Shown piece by piece: positions 56,382 to 64,000 of a DNA stretch of 64,000 bases. Source of the DNA: Advenella kashmirensis WT001 (GTDB lineage Bacteria > Pseudomonadota > Gammaproteobacteria > Burkholderiales > Burkholderiaceae_B); NCBI RefSeq assembly GCF_000219915.2, contig NC_017964.1:3844001-3908000 (forward strand), read 5' to 3'. Within the stretch, counting starts at the first letter, position 1. Every line of letters begins with the position of its first letter. The position numbers and the translations under genes were made by a program. The notes beneath the pieces are model-generated. The model saw nothing but the letters and a program-made list of their open reading frames with translations. It did no database searches and had not been told where the DNA came from.

Positions 56382-56598
56382 CGAACTACTTATTTTTTAC
56401 CCAGCCTGATCGCCCGCTGCGCCCGCTGTCGGCCCCGATACCTGGGCGATCAGGAGCACCAGGCACTATACCTGCCTAATGCGACACAACGCTGACCCTG
56501 GCGCCAGTGCCGGGCCATTCCCTCAATTTCACTTACATACACCTGTCATACTGCTCCTATATTCTTGCGGCTTTCCAACCTCATGCAGGAAGCACTCC

Positions 56599-57959
56599 AT
56601 GACATTCCGATACCGTTTTTCGACGCTGGCATTGGCAATCGGCCTGGCCACAGCCAGCAGCATTACGCTGGCGCAGACCGAAGTCCCCGCCGTTCTCGAA
56701 GGGCACGCCATCTTGCCAGCCAATAGCAGTATTGCGGCGCCAGATAATGCTCCGGAAGATCTCAAATCTGCGGGCAAATACACCACGCGCAAACGCGTTG
56801 AAAAACCGGCATCCGTCATGGGTAAATCGAATGATCGCGAGACCGGCATCAGCCTGCCGATCTCCGGCCAGCCCTGCAGGGCCACTCCGGCATCCAGGTT
56901 ATGAAAGACGGCAGCGTCTGGATTCTGACCGATAATGGCTCCGGCAACAAAGCGAACTCGCCGGACTCCATGCTGTATCTGAATCAATACTCCATCGATT
57001 GGAAGTCTGGGCAATTCAAGCACATCAAATCCGTATTTCTGAGCGACCCTGACAAAAAAGTGCCCTTTCGCATCGTGCACGAAGGTACGCCGCAACGCTA
57101 TCTGACTGGTTCTGACTTTGATACGGAAAGCTTTCAGATCATCGGCAACACGTTGTGGATAGGCGAAGAATTCGGTCCGTTTCTGATCAAGGCAGATCTT
57201 GACGGCAAGGTTCAGGCTGTCTTCGACACAGAAGTTGACGGTCGTAAAATTCAATCTCCCGACAATTACCTGGTTGCCACGCCCGGCGCGCCCGGCGACA
57301 GTTATAAAGATGTCAATCTGAAACGCTCCAAAGGGTTCGAGGGGATGGCTGCCTCGGCCGATGGTAAGTTTCTGTATCCATTGCTGGAAGGTCCAATCTG
57401 GGATGAACACAAGAAAGCCTGGGAATCGGCCGATGGCAAGACCGTGCTGCGCGTACTGGAATTTGATGTTGCTGCGGAAAAATGGAGCGGCCGCTCCTGG
57501 CTATATCCTTTGGAGGCGGCGCACCACGCAATTGGTGACTTCAACATGATTGACGCCACCACGGGCCTGATCATCGAACGGGACAATGGCGAAGGCACAC
57601 CGGACAAAGCTTGCAAGCAAGGCGAAGACCCTCGGACCTGTTTTGCCGATCTGCCCAAATTCAAACGTGTTTACAAAGTCCAGTTCGGTCCTGAGAATGC
57701 AGGCAAGCCGGTACGCAAGGTCGCGTACATTGATCTGCTGAACATTGCAGATCCATCCAAGGTGGCGCGCAAGCCCCTGACTAACGGCGTGCTGCAATTC
57801 CCGTTCTTTACCATCGAGAATGTCGATATTGTTGACGGCGAACATATCGTTGTGGGCAACGATAACAACTTTCCGTTTTCGTCCAGCCGCGAACCCAACA
57901 AGCAGGATGACAATGAACTCATCCTGCTGAAAACACCAGAACTGTTACAGGCCAAATAA
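56599..57959 (+). CDS. Exported phytase/esterase-like beta-propeller protein (frame broken)
   Basis: About 453 residues after repair, of the family described as esterase-like activity of phytase. ATG at 56599 with AGGAAG. Signal peptide ends TLAQT. GHSGIQVMKDGSVWILTDNG, DFDTESFQIIGNTLWIGEEFGPFLI, GFEGMAASADGKFLYPLLEGPI and FPFFTIENVDIVDGEHIVVGNDNNFPFSSSR (in parts) mark the propeller. One C is missing near 56873; repair gives QPLQGHSGIQ. Substrate unknown. It stands alone between the Bug and ndh genes. Confidence 0.83.
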
Positions 57960-58090
57960 CCGTTCCAATACAAGCATAGCCAGGCCGGCCAACACGCACG
58001 AAGGCCGGCTTTAATCTGCCTGCCCTGGCGTTTTTCTACTAGAATGAAACAAGTTTGTTCTATTTCAACTGAAAACATCAGGAAATGACG

Positions 58091-59391
58091 ATGCAAATAC
58101 CGGAACACAGGATCATCATAGTAGGCGGTGGCGCGGGCGGCCTGGAACTGGCAGCCAAACTCGGACGCAAGTTCGGTCCTCGGCACATCTTTCTGGTAGA
58201 TGCAGGCGTGTTCCATATATGGAAGCCTCGCTGCATGAAGTGGCATCGGGTACGCTGGACATTCACCGCGAGGGGCTGTCTTATGCCATGCTGGCAAAGG
58301 ACCACGGTTTCACATTCGTACCAGGCGAAATGGACGGCATTGACCGCCAGGCCCGCAGCATTCACGTCAAGGCAGTCTACAACGAAGGGGAAGAAGTTTT
58401 TGCAGCCAGAGACCTGTCTTATGACACCCTGGTGCTGGCCGTTGGCAGCCGTTCCAATTTTTTCAACACGCCGGGCGCCGAAGAATATGCCACCGCGCTG
58501 GACTCCACGGAACAGGCCGAAAAATTTCGTCTGAAATTTCTGCGCGAGCTGGTAGCCGCCGATCAGCGCAAGAAAACCGACCCCGCACACTCTCTGAACA
58601 TTGCCATTGTCGGTGGCGGAGCAACTGGTGTTGAGCTGGCAGCAGAACTGCTGGAAGCTGGAAAGAATCTGGGCTTCTATGGCATCAACGAACTGAATCC
58701 TGAAGAAGATATTCACATCACGCTGCTCGAAGGCAGTTCGCGCATACTTGCGGCCCTTCCGGAAAAAACATCGGCAGCAGCCACAAGACTGCTCAAGGAA
58801 CGCGGCATTACCGTCAAGACATCGGTGCTGGTGGCGTCCGTACAGGAAAAAAGCCTTACCGATTCGAACGACAACAAATATCCGGCCGACCTGACGGTAT
58901 GGGCAGCGGGCATCAAGGCGCCGGCTTTTCTGACCGAACTGGGTCTGGAAACCAATAAAATCAATCAGGTTATTGCCGACAAAACCCTGTGCACCAGTGA
59001 TCCGGCGATCTATGCCATGGGCGATTGTGCCCAGGTCGAATGGGAGCCGGGTCGCTATCTGCCTGCCCGGGCGCAGGTGGCTCATCAACAGGCAGACTAT
59101 CTGATCGGCGAGCTCTCGGCCCGCATCAACGGCACGGCAAGCAGTGGCAAACCATTTGCGTTCAAGGATTACGGGTCACTGGTGTCCGTAGGTCACAACA
59201 AGGGAGTAGGCAGCCTGATGGGCGTACTCACCGGCAAAAGCCTTTTTGTTGAAGGCTTGCTGGCACGCCTGATGTACATGAGCCTGCATTTGATGCATCA
59301 CATGGCGATTCTGGGTATTGCCCGTACTGGCGCCGTCGCCCTGGGTCGACTGCTGCTAAAACGCAGCACACCGAAAGTCAAACTGCATTAA
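58091..59391 (+). CDS. ndh: Type II NADH:quinone dehydrogenase (frame broken)
   Basis: About 433 residues after repair, a membrane-surface flavoenzyme that passes electrons from NADH to quinone without pumping protons. FAD fold IIIVGGGAGGLELAAKLG, NAD fold IAIVGGGATGVELAAELLE, AVGSRSNFFNTPG, and YAMGDCAQVEW with the FAD-binding Asp; a C-terminal amphipathic tail (MYMSLHLMHHMAILG) anchors it. The ATG at 58091 has AGGA seven bases before; an ATG six bases earlier is too near the Shine-Dalgarno. One base is missing near 58226; repair gives HIWKPSLHEVASG. Confidence 0.92.
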
Positions 59392-59460
59392 TGGTTGGCG
59401 GGATGCCAAGCCCCGTCGTCGGCCTGTCACCCACGCAGGTTCCGGCGACCACCGCTGTGC

Positions 59461-61085
59461 TTATTCCGGACGATAGGCACGCTCCAGTATCGCGACCGCA
59501 TCGGTATAGATGGAGGCGCCAAATACTCCTGCACTTTCTTCAAAACGCGCGCGCACGAACGCCTCTGCCAGCCATGCAGGCGCATGCCGATAGAGCAGCG
59601 TGGCCTGAACCAGCAGCACCAGGCGCTGCGTGATTTCGCGTGCCCTCGATTGCAGCACATCGCCCGACTCCGACACCCATTGTTTCAGTTGCACCATGGC
59701 CTGTGACAGCACCGGGTCGGCACGGCAATCGTCGGCAAGGCGCTCCAGCAACAGCGCGGCCCCGTCAGGGTCCCGCGCAAGGGCCCGCAAGACATCAAGG
59801 CTCATTACATTGCCAGAGCCTTCCCAGATGGAATTGACGGGGGCTTCGCGCAGCAGCCGCGCCAACGGCGCATCTTCGATGTAACCATTACCCCCCATAC
59901 CTCCATGCATTCGGCAATGGCGGCAATACTGCGCTTGCATACCCAGAATTTGGCGGCTGGCGCGACAATGCGCAAAAATGCTTTCTGTACGGGGTCATTC
60001 TGTTGTGTCACCGCATGGGCCAACGCCATGCCAAGCCACAGCGCCGCTTCGCTTTCCAGGGCCAGGTCACATAGTACCGACTGCATCAGAGGCTGATCCG
60101 CCAGCCGCTTGCCAAATGCCATACGATAGCGGGTGTGATGCATGGCCTGCACCAAACCCTGACGCAACAATCCGGCACTGCCAAGCACGCAATCGAGCCG
60201 CGTCTGATTGACCATGCGCAAGATGGTGGGAATGCCCGCCCCCTGTTCACCTACCCGTAACGCCCAGGCGCCATCAAAGACTACTTCCGCGCTGGCATTG
60301 GAACGATTGCCCAGCTTGTTCTTCAGCCGCTGGATATGCACCGTGTTCATGCTGCCATCCGGTCTCCAGCGCGGCAAATAAAAGCAGCTTAATTGTTCCT
60401 GTTCATAGGCCAGCACCAGATGCGCATCCGACATGGGAGAAGAAAAGAACCATTTATGCCCATGCAGTTCATAGACCGGTTCCGAGTGACCGATACGCCA
60501 CGGCACGCGTGGTATTGCTGCGTACATCGGATCCGCCCTGCCTCTCGGTCATGCCCATACCGATCATCATGCTGCGCTTCTGGGAGACGGGGGCATTGGC
60601 GCCGTCATAATCACGACTGTACAGCAACGGCGCCAGTTGCTTGAACAAAGGCTGATCCTGCAACGCTGCAACGGCGGCAAAGGTCATGGTGACCGGGCAC
60701 AGACTGCCCGCTTCGGTTTGCGCATGCAAATAAAACAGTGCTGCGCGCCGCACATGCTGGCCGTCCTGCCAGGCCGCAGAATGCACGCCCATGTCGAACA
60801 GCATCGTCAGCAGGGAATGCCAGGCGGGATCGAACGTAACCAGATCCTGGCGCTCGCCGTACGGGTGAAAATAGCCGCTTGCGGCCCGTTTACATTGGCA
60901 AGCTGCGCCAGCTGCAAGACATGCTTTGAGCCCAGGCGCTCGCCATAGCTCTGGCATGCTTGTTTCGCGTCTGCGGCAGAGAACGCATCCAGCGCCTCGC
61001 GCAGCGCTGGATCACAATTGAATAGATTATAGTCTTCCAGATCCGGAACCTGATTATCCGGCGTAATGAATGTTGTGGTGACCAT
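59461..61085 (-). CDS. AidB-type acyl-CoA dehydrogenase family protein (frame broken)
   Basis: About 542 residues after repair, the length of AidB. Start at 61085 with GGAGG. N-terminus DYNLFNCDPALREALDAF, then FHPYGERQDLVTFDPAWHSLL, GMGMTERQGGSDVRSNTTRA (FAD site), LHGHKWFFSSPMSDAHLVLA, and GGMGGNGYIEDAPLARLLREAPVNSIWEGSGNVMSLDVLRAL (in parts). AidB-like proteins bind DNA or act on alkylated bases in the adaptive response, but many are acyl-CoA dehydrogenases of unknown substrate. Breaks near 60885, 60530 (two bases lost or one gained) and 59905. No ada gene adjoins. Confidence 0.85.
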
Positions 61086-61317
61086 GTGAGCCTCCGTAAG
61101 CAAGTGGATCACAATACACATATTTGCAGTCACAGCTGTCACTGCTATCACGCCTGATATCGCAGCCGCGCATCACAGGCTCGTATAGCAGGCCTCATAC
61201 CGCAAGCATAAATCAGGCTCGATTGCGGATCCTGATAACTCGGCCGATATCACAGTCCGATAACGCGGTATATCACGGCCGGTGATACTGGTCATAGTGC
61301 TCATATGACAATTGATA
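61086..61317. other. Intergenic with degenerate ATATCAC/GATATCGC elements
   Basis: 232 bases between the AidB-like and cueR genes. Short related words recur: TGATATCGCAG, CGATATCACAG, TATATCACGG, TTGATATCACG, and the dyad ATCAC-GGCCG-GTGAT. No gene is seen. Confidence 0.4.
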
Positions 61318-61794
61318 TCACGCAACAGCCAGCGACCGGTGCCGATGCACCTGCATGTTTACTTTAGCACACATGCCCACTGCGGGAAATACATCAAAGT
61401 CATCTACCCCCTGCGCCAGCCTTTCAATAATGGGGCAATCAGGCCGATTGTCACCGTGGCAATGATCGGCCAGATAGGCCAGCTCATTACGTATGGAACG
61501 CAATTTGGCAATGTCCTCATCCAGCTCGCCAATATACTGGCGCGCCAGTTGCCGCACATCGGCGCTGTGTCGCGAGGTGTCCTCCCACAGGCCAATCAGG
61601 GTTTTGATACGTTCAAGCGAAAACCCCAGTTCGCGAGCCCGCCGAATGAAGGCGAGCATGCGCTGGTCCTGGACCGTATATTGCCGATAGCCCGCATCGC
61701 TGCGGTTAACAGCGTTAATCAGGCCGATTTTTTCATAATAGCGAATCATCTTGGCGCTCACACCGGTGGCTGCCGACACTTCTCCAATATTCAT
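61318..61794 (-). CDS. cueR: Cu(I)-responsive MerR-family regulator CueR
   Basis: A 158-residue MerR regulator, ATG at 61794 with GGGGG. N-terminal winged helix MNIGEVSAATGVSAKMIRYYEKIGLINAVNRSDAGYR, a coiled dimer helix, and the Cu(I) loop CHGDNRPDC (Cys-X7-Cys, about residues 112-120), the CueR hallmark. The tail is His-rich (VHRHRSL). It follows copA by 24 bases on the same strand, so the activator is cotranscribed with its target. Confidence 0.92.
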   Translation of the reverse strand: MNIGEVSAATGVSAKMIRYYEKIGLINAVNRSDAGYRQYTVQDQRMLAFIRRARELGFSLERIKTLIGLWEDTSRHSADVRQLARQYIGELDEDIAKLRSIRNELAYLADHCHGDNRPDCPIIERLAQGVDDFDVFPAVGMCAKVNMQVHRHRSLAVA

Positions 61795-61818
61795 CTCATT
61801 CCCCCTGATCAACTTCAC

Positions 61819-64000
61819 TCAAGCGGCAAAACGGCGCAGCCGCAATGCATTGGTGACCACGAACACGCTGGAAAGCGCCATCGCGCCCGCTGCAAAGATA
61901 GGCGACAGCAACACCCCATTGAAGGGATACAACACGCCTGCCGCGACCGGAATCAAAGCCGCATTGTAGGCGAACGCCCAAAACAGGTTCTGCCGGATAT
62001 TGCGCATGGTCGCCCGCGACATGGCGATTGCCTGGGACACATGGGTCAGGTCGCCAGACATCAGCACCACATCGGCCGACTCCATGGCAATATCGGTCCC
62101 TGAACCGATAGCGATCCCCACGTCGGCAACCGCCAGGGCAGGGGCATCGTTAATGCCGTCACCAACAAAGGCGACCGGCCCGTAGGTTTGCTGCAGCCGC
62201 CTAACGGTATCGGCTTTGGCGTCGGGCATCACCTCTGCAACCACTTCATCGATATTTAATTGTCGCGCAATCGCCTGCGCGGTGCGCTGGTTATCGCCAC
62301 TGACCATGACCACCTTGAGCCCCTGCTCATGCAAGGCTGCAATCGCTTCAGGCGTTGTTTCACGAATACTGTCGGCCACTGTGATGACGGCAGCCAGTTT
62401 GTCGTCGATCGCAACATAAAGCGGCGTCTTGCCCTCATCGGCCAGCTTGCTGGCAATGGTCGAAAACACCGCCGGATCCAGCTTGTGCTGCATCATCAGC
62501 CGGTCCGAACCAACCAGAATCTGTCGTGCATCGACCTGGGCACGAAGGCCGAGCCCGGTCAGGGATTCGAAATTCTGGACCGACGCAATGGGCAGCTTCT
62601 GTTTTTCTGCAGCGGCGACAATGGCGCGCGCAATGGGATGCTCGGAGCGGCTTTCAGCCGCAGCCACCAGCGCCAGCACCTGGTCACGGTCAAATCCTTT
62701 GGCCACCGTCAAATCGGCCAGTTCAGGATAACCGCGGGTCAGCGTGCCGGTTTTATCGACCGCAACCACGCGCACGTCCATCAATGTTTGCAGTGCTTCG
62801 CCCTGTCGGAACAGAATCCCCAGTTGCGCTGCGCGCCCCGTGCCTACCATGATAGATGTAGGTGTTGCCAGACCCATCGCGCAGGGGCAGGCAATAATCA
62901 GCACGGCCACCGCATTGACCAGGGCAAAACCCAGCGCCGGTTGCGGGCCGAATATCAACCATATTGCAAATGTGATCAACGCAATCAGCATGACCGCCGG
63001 AACAAACCACATGGTAATACGATCGACCATGGTCTGGATCGGCAGCTTTGCGCCCTGCGCCTGTTCAACCATGCGGATGATCTGCGACAGCACGGTATCG
63101 GCACCGACACCGGTAGCGCGCAAATTCAACGTACCGTTCTGGTTCACCGTGCCCGCCACCACAGTGGCACCAGGCGTTTTTTCAACCGGCATCGGCTCGC
63201 CGCTGATCATGGATTCATCGACAAAACTATTGCCTTCGGTCACTTGCCCGTCCACAGGAATACGCTCACCGGGACGCAGTTCGATCTGATCGCCCACCAC
63301 CACTTCTTCGATGGCAATTTCACTCACCTCTGCACCGCGCCGTACCCGGGCCGTTTTTGCCCGCAGTCCGGCCAGCCGCCTGATCGCTTCCGATGTATTG
63401 CCCTTGGCCCGGCCTCCAGATAACGTCCAAGCAGCACCAGGCGACAATCACCGCCGCCGCCTCGTAGTAAACGTTAACGGTGCCGCTGGGTAGCCAGGCA
63501 GGAACGAAGGTGGCTACGACCGAAAACAGATAGGCTGCGGTCGTGCCCACGGCAACCAGCGAGTTCATATCAGGCGTCAGGCGCAGCAGGGCTGGTATCC
63601 CCTTGACGAAAAAACGACGTCCCGGTCCTGCCAGCACAGCGCTGGTCAGGACGAACTGCAGATACCAGCTGTTCTGCATACCAATGGTTTCTGCCACAAA
63701 ATGGTGGAATGCCGGTATTGCGTGGGCGCCCATTTCCAGAATAAACACCGGTAGCGCCAGTAGCACGGCCAGCAGCAGATCGCGCTTGAGTTCAAGCCTG
63801 TCGGCTTGGCGCCGTGCTGCTTCTGTGTTGCTGCTTTGCTGGGGATTGCTCACCACCTGCGCCTCGTAGCCGGCGCGCACCACGGCCTGGGTCAGCAAAG
63901 TGCTGTCCAGATCCAGCGGCGCACGCACCTGCGCCCTTTCGGTAGCCAGGTTGACGCTGGCCGACTGCACGCCCGGCACGGTAGACAGGGCGTTCTCAAC
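61819..64000 (-). CDS. copA: Copper-exporting P1B-type ATPase (partial, frame broken)
   Basis: The N-terminus lies beyond the right end. Visible: the end of an HMA metal-binding domain ([20 protein letters not shown]), membrane helices, the A-domain ([15 protein letters not shown]), the CPC ion site [16 protein letters not shown], phosphorylation motif DKTGTLT, the [12 protein letters not shown] motif, [24 protein letters not shown], and C-terminal helices. CPC plus cueR fix Cu(I) export to the periplasm. Two C bases are missing near 63440 and 63411; restoring both gives [20 protein letters not shown]. Confidence 0.93.

Noticed and set aside
58078..59088. 336-codon minus-strand open frame opposite ndh
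   Set aside because: Shadow of NDH-2; no recognisable feature.
62260..63423. 387-codon plus-strand open frame opposite copA
   Set aside because: Shadow of the P-type ATPase; Arg/His-rich composition typical of antisense frames.
1..64000. Genomic island, prophage, insertion sequence, CRISPR or tRNA-linked integration
   Set aside because: No transposase, integrase, attachment repeat, CRISPR repeat or tRNA gene could be recognised on either strand.

Overview
The window looks like a chromosomal segment of a betaproteobacterium of the Alcaligenaceae, most like Advenella or a close relative of Bordetella and Achromobacter. This is inferred from three orphan Bug-family (tripartite tricarboxylate) binding proteins, a GTP-type PEP carboxykinase, an Xsc-type taurine pathway, GntR/FCD and IclR regulators beside catabolic genes, and moderate-to-high GC. 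I see no rRNA, tRNA, CRISPR array, transposase or prophage. Gene density is high, with about 60 genes on both strands.

Layout. 0.1-4.5 kb: glycosyltransferase, secreted nuclease, and a Bug binding protein with a sulfatase/phosphonate monoester hydrolase. 4.6-7.6 kb: nsrR and hmp (nitric oxide defence) diverging from a shared NsrR box, then a TRIC-like membrane protein. 7.8-13.6 kb: amino acid permease, SSB-like protein, znuA with a perfect Zur-type palindrome, Na/alanine symporter, HugZ-like haem protein and a 38-residue small ORF with its own terminator. 13.9-21 kb: YbaY/META envelope protein, DUF2938 protein, MarR-MFS pair, pckG with a terminator-like hairpin in its leader, MHS transporter. 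21-25 kb: GMC oxidoreductase diverging from iclR and a Bug protein. 25-27.7 kb: metal-dependent amidohydrolase translationally coupled to a CobW-type GTPase.

27.8-41.6 kb is a taurine dissimilation island. TauABC imports taurine, TauXY oxidises it to sulfoacetaldehyde, Xsc makes acetyl phosphate plus sulfite, and Pta makes acetyl-CoA. The minus-strand run tauXY - family 3 binding protein - tauABC - tauR - iclR - cobS-like - cobT-like converges on plus-strand xsc-pta. Just upstream, on the same strand, a compact thiol/sulfide module (SoxYZ fusion, SoxH-type hydrolase, cytochrome c, FccB-type flavoprotein; 41.8-45.2 kb) may relate to fate of the released sulfur.

45.6-64 kb: two tandem paralogous lipoproteins, a GntR-regulated sugar acid operon (enolase-superfamily dehydratase plus SDR), an FMN protein, a YxFxxD repeat protein, a ZIP transporter, an orphan type VI effector-immunity pair (Tae4/Tai4), a TauE/SafE permease with GntR, a third Bug protein, a secreted phytase/esterase-like protein, NDH-2, an AidB-type acyl-CoA dehydrogenase, and cueR-copA (copper efflux; copA runs off the right end).

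About 24 reading-frame breaks lie in 19 otherwise intact genes. Every one fits loss of a single base (one site in the acyl-CoA dehydrogenase gene, two bases or one extra), mostly in short runs of C, G or A/T, and restoring them returns normal family lengths. I therefore treat these genes as whole, and the breaks as probable sequencing under-calls. The coordinates given span the whole gene.
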